The notes below the pieces were generated by a model, which was not told where the DNA came from, did not search any database, and was given only the letters and a program-made list of their open reading frames with translations. Below are positions 15,741-24,683 of a DNA stretch of 64,000 bases, piece after piece (the first letter of the stretch is position 1; each line of letters begins with the position of its first letter). The DNA is from Microvirga arsenatis (lineage in GTDB: Bacteria; Pseudomonadota; Alphaproteobacteria; Rhizobiales; Beijerinckiaceae). The translations under genes were made by a program, and so were the position numbers. The stretch is from NCBI RefSeq assembly GCF_009910705.1, contig NZ_JAAAXJ010000003.1, positions 310,001 to 374,000 on the forward strand, in the 5' to 3' direction.

Positions 15741-16685
15741 ATGCGGAACTGGAAATACATGGTCGCTGCGGCTGCCATTGGCCTTGCAGCCTTCCTGCTT
15801 TACCGCACGCTCAGCCGCTACAGCCTCGATGAGTTGATCGGCGCAGTGGCCGCCGTACCGACCGCCAAGCTTGCAGGTGCGGCCGGCTTCGCCGCCGCCA
15901 GCTACATGACCCTGACCTTCTTCGACTACCTGGCATTGCGCTATGTCGGTCGGCCCCTGCCGTACCCGAAGGCTGCGCTGGCTTCCTTCACGGCCCTGTC
16001 TCTCGGCCATAACATTGGGCTGGCGGCATTGAGCAGCGGCGCGGTCCGCTATCGCTTTTACAGCCGCTGGGGGCTTACGGCAGGGGAGGTCGCCAAGGTG
16101 GTCGTCTTCTGCGGCATCACTGTTGGTCTGGGCCTCCTGACGCTGGGCGGCGCGGCGCTCCTGTTGCGCACCAGCTTGGCCGTAGAGATTACGGGGCTGA
16201 GGCAGCCACTCGTGATCGCCCTCGGCACCGGCTGCCTCGCCATTCCGCTGATCTACCTCGTGCTGGCAGCTCTGGTGCGAAGCCCGCTGCGGATCCGCCG
16301 CTGGAACCTCGAGGTGCCGTCCTTGCGCCTGGCCATAGGCCAGGTTCTCGTCGGCTCCATCAACTTCGCTTTCGTGGCAGCCTGCCTCCATCAGGCCCTC
16401 GCAGCTATCGCCGACGTAGCCTATCTGGGCGTGGCGTCCGTCTATGTGATCGCCAACGCCACGGCGCTCGTGAGTCATGTGCCCGGCGGGCTTGGCGTGA
16501 TCGAGAGCGTGGTCATGTACCTTTTGCCCCAGGCGGATCTGATCGGACCTCTCCTGGTTTTCCGGTTCGTCTATTTCCTCGTTCCCCTCGCCCTTGGGGG
16601 GCTTCTGTTCGCGGCGACGGAACTGATCCTGGGGCGGCAGGGTGGAACATACCCGGCCAATCCCCGCGTGGGGGCAAAGGCCTGA
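15741..16685 (+). CDS. Lysylphosphatidylglycerol synthase-like membrane protein (YbhN/UPF0104)
   Basis: This 314-residue integral membrane protein has about eight hydrophobic helices. Family marks are SLGHNIGLAALSSGAVRYRFY and SHVPGGLGVIESVVMYLLP, the latter being the PGGLG.E motif of the UPF0104/LPG synthase transmembrane region. It lacks the soluble lysyltransferase domain of MprF, so it is not an aminoacyl-phospholipid synthase by itself; a flippase or lipid-transfer role is inferred. The ATG at 15741 has AGGAG seven bases upstream. It follows the YbhP-like gene by 92 bases and converges with the ClsB-like gene only three bases away. Confidence 0.83.
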   Translation: MRNWKYMVAAAAIGLAAFLLYRTLSRYSLDELIGAVAAVPTAKLAGAAGFAAASYMTLTFFDYLALRYVGRPLPYPKAALASFTALSLGHNIGLAALSSGAVRYRFYSRWGLTAGEVAKVVVFCGITVGLGLLTLGGAALLLRTSLAVEITGLRQPLVIALGTGCLAIPLIYLVLAALVRSPLRIRRWNLEVPSLRLAIGQVLVGSINFAFVAACLHQALAAIADVAYLGVASVYVIANATALVSHVPGGLGVIESVVMYLLPQADLIGPLLVFRFVYFLVPLALGGLLFAATELILGRQGGTYPANPRVGAKA

Positions 16686-16688
16686 AGC

Positions 16689-18200
16689 TCAGTCCTTGCG
16701 GCGCCGGAACAGGGACAGCGGCTCGAAAGGCTCCAAGGGGTCGAGAAGGCTCGTTCCCGGGGCCGGAGCATCAGGCCCGTCGTCCGACATGGCGCGGAAC
16801 GCGCGAAGGCCCCGCTCCCCTGCATTGAGCCGGTCGATGGCGCGGATCAGGGAGCCGCCTTCATCGAGCAGAGCACGCGAGAAGATGTCCGGCTGGGTGG
16901 ACAGATGTTCCGCCAGCAGGCGGTCGCGCAGGCTGGCGATCGTCTGGCGCATCTCCCCATTCGTAGCCTCGATGGCGAGGTCGCACTCGCTGTCGAGACC
17001 CATGGAACGGTTGTTCAGGTTGGACGATCCGATGCGTAGGAATACGTCGTCGACGATGATGATCTTGGAGTGGATCAGAACCTGGCACTCTCCGCCCTTT
17101 CCATCGGGAATCACAGGGTAGTAGACCCGAAGGCGATCATGGGGATCTGACTTGCGCAGCCTGCGGATCAGGCGGTCGCGGTTCGTGCCCATGACCAGTT
17201 CCTCGGCCCAGCCGTGGGACTCGTGCGTCTGGATGACCACGATTTCCGGACCGTCCGGGCTGGCGAGGTGCCGCTCAAGCACGTCCCCGATGCAAGGCGC
17301 CGTCATGTATTGCGCCTCGATGTAGATGGTCCTCTCGGCCGCGGAAAGCGCATCGATCGTCAGGGCGACGACTTCCCGTGCCGCGGGCTGCTCCCCCCAG
17401 GCCGGGTAGGTGCGCGCGATGGCAACAGGCACATTCACGAAATCGGGGTCGAGGCCGGACGGCCAAGGGTCGGATTCGGCAGTTGGAGATGGATGAAGAT
17501 CCTCCCCAGTAGCGAATTTCCACCGGCCGTAGGCCACCTCGGCAACAGAGCGCGCGGCCTCCCCGTCCACGACCATCTGAAGGTCGTGGACGGGTTCGTA
17601 AACCGTCCCGTCCTCCCGCAGCCGGATCGGATCGTCACAGGCGTGGCGCTCGGTATCCCAGCGCTCGACGGTGAGATCCATGCCGCCGACGAAGGCCAGG
17701 TCGTCATCGATGCTCACGATCTTCTGATGATGAGCAGCGTAAAGCGGATGGTGGGTGTCAAGCTTGACCTGGATCCGGGGGTGATTTTGCCAGTCCGCTC
17801 CGAAGATGAGCGGTCCCGGAGCCCCTGGGGCATGAACGACCGCGACGCTCCAGACAAGAACCCGCACCTCAAGATCCGGCCTCGCCTCGACCAGAGAGCG
17901 CAGGAGTTGCCCGAGAGGAGGCGACTCCTCGGGGCTCACATCAGGTCGCAGCCGGATGCCCCCATCGAAATCCCAGCCGATGATCATGATGGATCGCCGG
18001 GCGGCCCGCAGCGCCGCTTCCAGGCGGGAGAAGTATGCGGCTCCGTCGATCAGGATGCCAGCCCTTGCCGCGCACGCGACGCGCCAACAATTCTGCCCAG
18101 GCCGCAGGATGGAACCCGGCGGCAGCTCCGCCGCCTCCCAGGCGGCGCTGAGTGTTTGCAGGCCGGTGGTTTGTTCCAATAGCTGCACGTCGCCCTTCAT
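16689..18200 (-). CDS. Phospholipase D-family protein, cardiolipin synthase-like (ClsB type)
   Basis: This is a 503-residue protein with two HKD motifs: HHQKIVSIDDDLAFVGG in the first half and HSKIIIVDDVFLRIGSSNLN in the second. These are the paired active sites of PLD enzymes, which make cardiolipin or cleave phospholipids at the inner membrane. There is no N-terminal transmembrane pair, as in E. coli ClsB. I chose the ATG at 18200 because a GGAAC-N16-AGTT promoter-like element at 18245-18221 would place the transcript start just before it. An ATG at 18290 would add 30 unconserved residues. It forms an inverted version of the ybhP-ybhN-clsB group with the two convergent genes. Confidence 0.82.
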   Translation of the reverse strand: MKGDVQLLEQTTGLQTLSAAWEAAELPPGSILRPGQNCWRVACAARAGILIDGAAYFSRLEAALRAARRSIMIIGWDFDGGIRLRPDVSPEESPPLGQLLRSLVEARPDLEVRVLVWSVAVVHAPGAPGPLIFGADWQNHPRIQVKLDTHHPLYAAHHQKIVSIDDDLAFVGGMDLTVERWDTERHACDDPIRLREDGTVYEPVHDLQMVVDGEAARSVAEVAYGRWKFATGEDLHPSPTAESDPWPSGLDPDFVNVPVAIARTYPAWGEQPAAREVVALTIDALSAAERTIYIEAQYMTAPCIGDVLERHLASPDGPEIVVIQTHESHGWAEELVMGTNRDRLIRRLRKSDPHDRLRVYYPVIPDGKGGECQVLIHSKIIIVDDVFLRIGSSNLNNRSMGLDSECDLAIEATNGEMRQTIASLRDRLLAEHLSTQPDIFSRALLDEGGSLIRAIDRLNAGERGLRAFRAMSDDGPDAPAPGTSLLDPLEPFEPLSLFRRRKD

Positions 18201-18220
18201 CCCAATAGCTTCACCTTGCC

Positions 18221-18245
18221 AACTCGGGATAGAAGCCAAGGTTCC
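18221..18245 (-). promoter_or_regulatory. EcfG-like promoter candidate for the ClsB-like gene
   Basis: The minus strand reads GGAAC, 16 bases, AGTT: a full -35 match and a one-base change in the CGTT element. It ends 20 bases before the ATG at 18200. Confidence 0.4.
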
Positions 18246-18348
18246 GGCTGTGCAACGAAGTGGCACCGGGCGTTGTGATCGATGGCTCATCTGCGGTTAA
18301 GGACTTGGGGGCAGGTTCCCTTCCAACCCTTCAGAGAGGGAGAAGCGA

Positions 18349-18954
18349 GTGTTCGATTGGATCGTCAGCCTGATCGATAAGGCCGGATATGCAGGCATCG
18401 CCCTTCTGATGCTGCTGGAGAATGTCTTCCCGCCCATTCCCTCGGAGCTCATCATGCCGCTGGCAGGCTTTTCCGCAGCCAGGGGGACGCTCAGCTTCGC
18501 AGGGGTGGTGCTCTCGGGAACCATCGGGTCCCTGGCGGGAGCCTATCTCTGGTTCCTGGTCGGCCGCTGGATCGGCCCGCGGCGCCTGAAGCGCTTTGCC
18601 GCCCGGCATGGCCGTTGGCTCACGCTCCATCCGGATGAGGTCGACCAAGCGAGAGCCTTCTTCTCGCGCCATCAGGCAACGGCTCTCTTTATGGGACGCC
18701 TCATCCCGGCCATCCGGTCGCTTATTTCCGTCCCGGCGGGGGTGAACTGCGTCCCGATCCCGATATTCCTGGTCTGGAGTTCCCTTGGAACCGCTCTCTG
18801 GACTCTTCTTCTGGCCGGTGCCGGCTACCTGCTCGAGAGCCAGTACGAGCAAGTTTCGGAATGGCTCAATCCGGTCTCGAACATTGTCGTTGCCATGCTG
18901 GCTGCTTGGTACGTCTACCGGGTCGTACGGTTCAAGGCATCGGGAGCCTCCTGA
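18349..18954 (+). CDS. DedA-family membrane protein
   Basis: This 201-residue protein starts at GTG with AGGGAG upstream. It shows the DedA/VTT signature: ENVFPPIPSELIMPLAG near residue 25 and GRLIPAIRSLISVPAG near residue 122, with four to five hydrophobic helices. DedA proteins are inner-membrane half-transporter-like proteins, now linked to recycling of undecaprenyl phosphate or flipping of phospholipids. The neighbouring lipid genes (ClsB-, YbhN- and YbhP-like) fit a membrane-lipid function. It diverges from the ClsB-like gene. After the stop there is a 6-bp hairpin (TGCCCG/CGGGCA) without a T-run. Confidence 0.87.
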   Translation: MFDWIVSLIDKAGYAGIALLMLLENVFPPIPSELIMPLAGFSAARGTLSFAGVVLSGTIGSLAGAYLWFLVGRWIGPRRLKRFAARHGRWLTLHPDEVDQARAFFSRHQATALFMGRLIPAIRSLISVPAGVNCVPIPIFLVWSSLGTALWTLLLAGAGYLLESQYEQVSEWLNPVSNIVVAMLAAWYVYRVVRFKASGAS

Positions 18955-19040
18955 GGCAGGCTGCCCGAAACTGCGTCTCTGTGCCCGAAGTCCGGGCAAG
19001 CCATCGCAAAGGATTTGAGGCCTGGCCGTTGTCAATCGCG

Positions 19041-19066
19041 GGAACCGCCTAATAATTTACGCAGTT
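19041..19066 (+). promoter_or_regulatory. EcfG-like promoter candidate for the DUF2934 gene
   Basis: GGAAC, 17 bases, AGTT. The predicted transcript start near 19073 would leave an 85-base leader before the DUF2934 ATG. The element has the same form as the one before the second glgA. Confidence 0.45.
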
Positions 19067-19160
19067 CGCTTTCGATGAGCGCATCCAAGGAGGCAGGGCT
19101 CCCGTTTGCCCTGCCTGCGCTTCATCCGATAGGGCTTGTCATCAGGATTGAAGGGCGATC

Positions 19161-19496
19161 ATGGACACAGAGCTTGAACAAAGAATCCGCGAGCGGGCAT
19201 ACGAGCTTTGGATGCGTCATGGCAGCCTGCCCGGACGCGCCGATGAATACTGGTATCAGGCGGAGCGCGAGATCCTGGGGGAAAGCCAGGAGGGAGCGGG
19301 GACACAGCAGGAGGATCTGCCGATCATCGATCCTGCGCCTTTGGGAATGACGAGCATGACGGCGGATGAGGTTCTCTCCGCCCCGGCTGCTCCCAAGACG
19401 CGCAAGAAGCGCAGTCCCGCCCAGCCTGTGGCGGAGGAGGGCAGTGCCGTTCCTGCCGCTGCGCCCAAGCGTCGGCGGACAACCCGCGTGACCTGA
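19161..19496 (+). CDS. DUF2934 domain protein
   Basis: This is a 111-residue protein. The first 40 residues match DUF2934: [13 protein letters not shown], then [13 protein letters not shown]. The remainder is a low-complexity tail rich in Ala, Pro, Lys and Arg ([17 protein letters not shown]), likely disordered and basic. DUF2934 has no known biochemical function; such genes occur in alphaproteobacteria close to stress or storage-carbohydrate genes. Here it sits 136 bases before glgC and behind an EcfG-like promoter, so a role in the stress response is suspected. Transcription could continue into glgC-glgA, since I see no terminator in 19497-19632. Confidence 0.8.
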   Translation: MDTELEQRIRERAYELWMRHGSLPGRADEYWYQAEREILGESQEGAGTQQEDLPIIDPAPLGMTSMTADEVLSAPAAPKTRKKRSPAQPVAEEGSAVPAAAPKRRRTTRVT

Positions 19497-19632
19497 AATC
19501 CTGCAGGGGAGCGGCCCCCGGTTCCTCCCATCGGGCGTTCCAGGGCAGGAAATCGACTCAAGGCGCGATACGCTCCAAGAACCTGCGGCTGATTTCAGCG
19601 TCTATAGAGCGGGGCAGGAGTCTGCCCAAGAT

Positions 19633-20931
19633 GTGAGGACCTCAATCTTGCCGAATTCCAGCGTTCCCTACGCACCTCTCTCCCGCCACGCGATGGCCTA
19701 CATTCTTGCGGGTGGGCGAGGCAGCCGATTGATGGAGCTGACGGACATCCGCGCCAAGCCTGCTGTCTATTTCGGCGGCAATACGCGGATCATCGATTTC
19801 GCCCTCTCGAACGCCCTCAATTCCGGCATTCGCCGCATCGGTGTTGCGACCCAGTACAAGGCGCACAGCCTCATCCGCCATCTGCAGCGCGGGTGGAACT
19901 TCTTTCGGGCAGAACGGAACGAGAGCTTCGATATCCTGCCGGCGAGCCAGCGCGTGTCGGAGACGATGTGGTACGAAGGCACGGCCGATGCGGTGTATCA
20001 GAACATAGACATCATCGCGAGCATCGATCCTGAGTACATCATCATCCTCGCCGGCGATCACATCTACAAGATGGACTACGAGATCATGCTCCGGGAGCAC
20101 GTGGACTCGGGAGCCGACGTGACCGTCGGCTGCCTCGAGGTGCCGCGCATGGAGGCGACCGGCTTCGGGGTGATGGCCGTCGACGAGACGGATCGGATCG
20201 TCTCGTTCCTCGAAAAGCCTGCTGATCCGCCCGGCATGCCGGACAAGCCGGACATGGCGCTCGCCAGCATGGGCATCTACGTCTTCAAAACGCGGTTCCT
20301 GTTCGAACAGTTGAGGCGGGATGCGGAAACGCCCGGATCCAACAGGGATTTCGGTAAGGATATCATTCCCTATCTCGTGCAGCATGGAAAAGCAGTGGCG
20401 CACCGTTTCACGCGCTCCTGCGTGCGGTCCGGCGCCGAAGCCGGAGGCAGCGATGCCGAGGCCTATTGGCGCGACGTGGGGACGGTGGATGCCTACTGGG
20501 AGGCCAACATCGACCTGACCGCCATCGTTCCCTCCCTCGATCTCTACGATCGCGACTGGCCGATCTCGACCTTTTCCGAGACATGGCCGCCGGCGAAGTT
20601 CGTGCATGATGAGGAAGGGCGGCGCGGCCACGCCATCAACTCGCTCGTGTCGAGCGGCTGCATCGTCTCGGGGGCAGCCTTGCGCCAGTCGCTCGTCTTC
20701 ACGGGTGTTCACCTGCATTCCCATGCTCAGGTGGAGGGTGCCGTCATCCTCCCCTATGCGGATATCGGCCGCGGAGCGCGGCTGAAGAACGTGGTCATCG
20801 ACCGCGGCGTGAAGATTCCCGACGGTCTCGTGGTCGGCGAGGATCCGGAGCTGGATGCCCAGCGCTTCCGCCGCACCGAGAAGGGCATCTGCCTCATCAC
20901 GAAGCCGATGATCGAGAGATTGTCCGGATGA
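19633..20931 (+). CDS. glgC: Glucose-1-phosphate adenylyltransferase
   Basis: This enzyme makes ADP-glucose from ATP and glucose-1-phosphate, the committed step of bacterial glycogen synthesis. The 432-residue sequence is of the rhizobial GlgC type: [76 protein letters not shown], and a C-terminal left-handed beta-helix ending in [11 protein letters not shown]. The GTG at 19633 is used here, but an in-frame TTG at 19648 with AGGA upstream is a good alternative; the first 17 residues are unconserved. The stop overlaps the glgA start (ATGA), showing translational coupling. Enzymes of this class are usually activated by fructose-6-phosphate and pyruvate. Confidence 0.94.
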   Translation: MRTSILPNSSVPYAPLSRHAMAYILAGGRGSRLMELTDIRAKPAVYFGGNTRIIDFALSNALNSGIRRIGVATQYKAHSLIRHLQRGWNFFRAERNESFDILPASQRVSETMWYEGTADAVYQNIDIIASIDPEYIIILAGDHIYKMDYEIMLREHVDSGADVTVGCLEVPRMEATGFGVMAVDETDRIVSFLEKPADPPGMPDKPDMALASMGIYVFKTRFLFEQLRRDAETPGSNRDFGKDIIPYLVQHGKAVAHRFTRSCVRSGAEAGGSDAEAYWRDVGTVDAYWEANIDLTAIVPSLDLYDRDWPISTFSETWPPAKFVHDEEGRRGHAINSLVSSGCIVSGAALRQSLVFTGVHLHSHAQVEGAVILPYADIGRGARLKNVVIDRGVKIPDGLVVGEDPELDAQRFRRTEKGICLITKPMIERLSG

Positions 20932-22379
20932 GTTCTCTGAACGTTCTGTCGGTTGCGTCGGAGGTCTTCCCCATCATCAAGACAGGCGGCCTGGCCGATG
21001 TGGCCGGAGCCCTGCCATCTGCGCTCGCCGAGGAGGGCGTAACGCTCGTCACCATCGTCCCCGGCTATCCAGCCGTTCTGAAGGCATTGGAACGTGTGGA
21101 GGTCGTGCATCAATATCCAAACCTCTTCGGAGGCCCGGCACGGCTCCTGTCAGGCCGGGCAACGGGACTCGACCTGTTCGTGGTCGATGCTCCGCATCTC
21201 TTTGATCGGCCGGGCTCGCCTTACCTAGCCCCCAACGGACGGGACTGGCCGGACAATGCCCGGCGCTTCGCCGCTCTCAGCCGGGCCGCAGCCGATCTCG
21301 GGCAGGGGGTGGCCCCAGGATTCACCCCGGATGTGGTCCATGCCCATGATTGGCAGGCCGGCCTCGTTCCCGTTTACCTGAGCCTCGCCGGAGCATCGCG
21401 TCCCGGAACCGTGATGACGATCCACAACATCGCGTTCCAGGGCATCTTCCCTGCCGATCTGCTGTTCGAGCTCGGGCTCCCCGCCAGCACCTTCACGGTC
21501 GACGGGGTCGAGTACTATGGGCAGATCGGCTTCCTGAAAGCGGGCCTCCAGCTGGCAGACCGGATCACGACCGTTTCGCCTACCTATGCCAAGGAAATCC
21601 AAACGCCCGAGGGAGGCATGGGGCTCGATGGACTGCTCCGCTCCCGCTCGGGTGCCGTCTCCGGGATCCTGAACGGCATCGACGAAAAAGTATGGGACCC
21701 TTCGGCCGACCCGCACCTTGTGCAGACTTACGACCGCAGCAGCCTGGATTCCCGCGTGCTCAATAAGCAGGCCCTGCAGGAGCGATTGGGATTGAAACCC
21801 GACCCGGATGCTCTTCTGTTCGGGGTGGTCAGCCGCCTCACCGAGCAGAAGGGATTGGACCTCGTCCTCGCTGGTCTCTCGCGCCTCCTTGCCGGAAATG
21901 CCCAATTGGCCCTGCTCGGATCCGGCGACACGACCATTGAGGAGAGCTTTCGGACGGCCGCCGTTGTTTATCCAGGGCAGATCGGGTGCTTCTTCGGTTA
22001 CGACGAGGCGTTGGCCCATCGGATTCAGGGCGGCAGCGACGCGCTGCTCGTGCCGTCGCGCTTCGAGCCCTGTGGCCTGACGCAGCTTTGCGCCATGCGC
22101 TACGGCAGCGTTCCCATCGTGTCGCGCGTCGGCGGGTTGGCTGACACGATCATCGATGCCAATGAAATGGCCATTGCCTCTGGCGCGGCAACCGGCCTCC
22201 AGTTCGGTCCCGTCAGTCTCGGTGCAGCCATCGATGCTTTCGAGAGAGCGAAGACGCTTTGGCGTGACAGGAATGCTTGGCGGCAGCTGCAGATGACCGG
22301 CATGCAGGCGGATGTCAGCTGGCGGCGCCCGGCAAGGCGGTATGCCGATCTTTACCGCGCCTGCGCACGAGCCGCCTGA
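20928..22379 (+). CDS. glgA: Glycogen synthase (ADP-glucose), copy 1
   Basis: This 483-residue GT5 glycosyltransferase adds glucose from ADP-glucose to the glycogen chain. Lys18 in [10 protein letters not shown] is the ADP-glucose-binding lysine. [42 protein letters not shown] and [11 protein letters not shown] with its conserved Glu are all present. It overlaps glgC by four bases and is therefore coupled to it. A second, divergent glgA lies at 33983-35509. glgX converges 13 bases downstream, with a palindromic hairpin across the gap. Confidence 0.94.
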   Translation: MSSLNVLSVASEVFPIIKTGGLADVAGALPSALAEEGVTLVTIVPGYPAVLKALERVEVVHQYPNLFGGPARLLSGRATGLDLFVVDAPHLFDRPGSPYLAPNGRDWPDNARRFAALSRAAADLGQGVAPGFTPDVVHAHDWQAGLVPVYLSLAGASRPGTVMTIHNIAFQGIFPADLLFELGLPASTFTVDGVEYYGQIGFLKAGLQLADRITTVSPTYAKEIQTPEGGMGLDGLLRSRSGAVSGILNGIDEKVWDPSADPHLVQTYDRSSLDSRVLNKQALQERLGLKPDPDALLFGVVSRLTEQKGLDLVLAGLSRLLAGNAQLALLGSGDTTIEESFRTAAVVYPGQIGCFFGYDEALAHRIQGGSDALLVPSRFEPCGLTQLCAMRYGSVPIVSRVGGLADTIIDANEMAIASGAATGLQFGPVSLGAAIDAFERAKTLWRDRNAWRQLQMTGMQADVSWRRPARRYADLYRACARAA

Positions 22380-22385
22380 GGCAGG

Positions 22386-22405
22386 AGGCGCGTCATGACG
22401 CGCCT
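22386..22405. terminator. Palindromic hairpin between glgA and glgX, possible terminator
   Basis: AGGCGCGTCATGACGCGCCT is a perfect 20-base palindrome followed by TTCTT on the plus strand. It overlaps the last codons and stop of glgX. It could stop glgA transcription; in the glgX direction no T-run is present. Confidence 0.4.
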
Positions 22406-24603
22406 TTCTTCCTCTCCGTCCTGGTCTGCTTTTCAGGCTTCAGCTGGAACAGAAGGAGCGAGCGTCCGGTGACGGTATACTCGCTGCCGAAGGCAAACTC
22501 CGCCGGTGCTTCCAGATCCGGCTGGTTGGTATCGATATGGCACATCCATGCCGATCCGCCGACGACCTCCGGCAGGGTGCATTGCACCACATCATGGTAG
22601 GCGTTCAGGATCATGAGCAGGGTCACGTCCGTGCCTCGCCGTCGGATGCCTGTCGGCTGAGCACGACCGTCGAGCAGAATGCTTATGCAGCGGGCATTGG
22701 GGTCTTGCCAGTGCTCAGGGGTCATCTCGTCTCCGGCCGGGGTGAGCCAGGTCACGTCCTTGACGTCGAGTTCCTCGTTGTAGACGCCCGAAAGGAATCT
22801 CCCTCTGCGCAGGATGGGCAGGTTCTGGCGAAGCTGAATCAGCTTGCGGGTGAACTCCAGGAGCTCGATGCCGTCCTCGTCGATGCTCTCCCAATCGATC
22901 CATGAGATCTCGTTGTCCTGCGCATAGGCATTGTTGTTGCCGTGCTGCGTGCGCGCGAACTCGTCTCCCGCCAGCAGCATGGGGGTTCCCTGCGAGAAGA
23001 GCAGGGTGGCCAGCATGTTGCGCATCTGGCGCAGGCGCAGCGAGCGGATCTCGGGATCGTCGGTTGGGCCTTCCACGCCATGGTTGAAGGAGAGGTTGTG
23101 GTCGTGTCCGTCCTTGTTGTCCTCCCCGTTCGCCTCGTTGTGCTTGTCGTTGTAGGAAACGAGGTCGTTGAGCGTGAAGCCGTCATGGGCCGTGACGAAA
23201 TTGACCGAGGCCCATGGCCTGCGTCCGCGCTTGTTGAAGATGTCGGCGGAGGCCGTGATGCGGGAGGCCAGTTCCGGCAGCTTGCCTTCGTCACCCTTCC
23301 AGTAGGACCGCACCGTGTCGCGGTAGCGGTCGTTCCACTCGGCCCATCCGGGCGAGAAGCGCCCGACCTGGTAGCCGCCGGGACCGCAATCCCATGGCTC
23401 TGCGATGAGTTTCACCTGGCTCAGGGCCGGGTCCTGGCGGCAGGTGTCCAGAAAGCGTCCATCCTCCTCAAAACCATGGGGTTCGCGCCCGAGGATCGTT
23501 GCCAGATCGAAGCGGAACCCATCGATCTGCACCTCCTGCGCCCAGTAGCGCAAGCTGTCGGTGACCATCTGCAGCACGCGGGAGTGGCTGAGATTGACGG
23601 TGTTCCCCGTGCCGGTGTCGTTGATGTAATAGCGCTTGTCGGGCGCGAGCCTATAGTAGGACGCGTTGTCGATGCCCTTGAAGGATAGGGTCGGGCCGAG
23701 CTCGTTTCCTTCGGCGGTATGATTGTAGACAACATCGAGAATCACCTCGATTCCGGCGTCATGGAGGTGGCTCACCATCTCCTTCACCTCGTTCACGAAG
23801 GGCGTGGCGAGGTAGCGCGGCTGCGGCGCGAAGAAGCCGATGGAATTGTAGCCCCAATAGTTCCGCAATCCCTTCTCGATCAGGTAGCTGTCATCCACGA
23901 AGGCGTGGATCGGCAGAAGCTCGACTGCGGTGACACCAAGGTTGCGGATGTACTCGATGACTTCATGCTGCATGAGCCCCGAGAAGGTGCCGCGCAGCTC
24001 CCGCGGCACTGCGGGGTGCTGCATGGTGAAGCCGCGCAGATGGGTCTCGTAGATGATCGTGCGCTCCCACGGGATCTGCGGCCGGCGCACGCGCCCCCAG
24101 GTGAAGGCCGACTCGACCACTCGGCACTTCGGCATGTATCGGGCGCTGTCCCGCTTGTCGAAGGACAGATCGGCGTCGGGCGAGCCGATGGTGTAGCCGA
24201 AGAGGGCAGGGTTCCAGGTCAGGTCGCCGATGAGCTGCCGTGCATAGGGATCGAGCAGGAGCTTGTTGGGGTTGAAGCGGTGGCCGGCGGTGGGCTCGTA
24301 GGGGCCGTGAACGCGGTAGCCGTAGGTGGTTCCGGGACGCGCATCCGGCAGGTAGCCGTGCCAGACCTCGTCCGTATATTCCGGCAGCTCGATTCTCTCC
24401 AGCTCCTGCCGTCCCTCAAGATCGAAGAGGCACAGTTCGACCTTCGTGGCATTGGCCGAGAAGAGCGCGAAGTTGATGCCGAGCCCGTCCCAGGTGGCGC
24501 CGAGAGGATAGGGCAGTCCTTCCCTGACGCGGGATGTGCGCCGCACGTTCGGGGCAACGATGGGAGCCTGGGAAAGCTCGCGGGTGTCGACTTTATCGTT
24601 CAT
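22393..24603 (-). CDS. glgX: Glycogen debranching enzyme GlgX
   Basis: This 736-residue GH13 isoamylase-type enzyme cleaves alpha-1,6 branches of phosphorylase-limited glycogen. It has an N-terminal CBM48 ([20 protein letters not shown] at about residues 30-50), the catalytic barrel with [12 protein letters not shown], the nucleophile in [14 protein letters not shown], the acid/base Glu in [14 protein letters not shown] and the transition-state Asp in [18 protein letters not shown], and a C-terminal beta domain. Length and motif order are normal. It is the last gene of the leftward treZ/malQ-treY/glgB/glgX series, 80 bases after glgB, with no visible promoter in the gap. It may supply maltooligosaccharides to TreY and TreZ. 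Confidence 0.94.
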   Translation of the reverse strand: MNDKVDTRELSQAPIVAPNVRRTSRVREGLPYPLGATWDGLGINFALFSANATKVELCLFDLEGRQELERIELPEYTDEVWHGYLPDARPGTTYGYRVHGPYEPTAGHRFNPNKLLLDPYARQLIGDLTWNPALFGYTIGSPDADLSFDKRDSARYMPKCRVVESAFTWGRVRRPQIPWERTIIYETHLRGFTMQHPAVPRELRGTFSGLMQHEVIEYIRNLGVTAVELLPIHAFVDDSYLIEKGLRNYWGYNSIGFFAPQPRYLATPFVNEVKEMVSHLHDAGIEVILDVVYNHTAEGNELGPTLSFKGIDNASYYRLAPDKRYYINDTGTGNTVNLSHSRVLQMVTDSLRYWAQEVQIDGFRFDLATILGREPHGFEEDGRFLDTCRQDPALSQVKLIAEPWDCGPGGYQVGRFSPGWAEWNDRYRDTVRSYWKGDEGKLPELASRITASADIFNKRGRRPWASVNFVTAHDGFTLNDLVSYNDKHNEANGEDNKDGHDHNLSFNHGVEGPTDDPEIRSLRLRQMRNMLATLLFSQGTPMLLAGDEFARTQHGNNNAYAQDNEISWIDWESIDEDGIELLEFTRKLIQLRQNLPILRRGRFLSGVYNEELDVKDVTWLTPAGDEMTPEHWQDPNARCISILLDGRAQPTGIRRRGTDVTLLMILNAYHDVVQCTLPEVVGGSAWMCHIDTNQPDLEAPAEFAFGSEYTVTGRSLLLFQLKPEKQTRTERKKGAS

Positions 24604-24683
24604 GGGAGAACTCGGCAGAGAAGCGCAGCAACAATCTCATTCGGTCAACGCGTGAGGTCCCGGGAAGTCCCTTGGAAGCGGAA

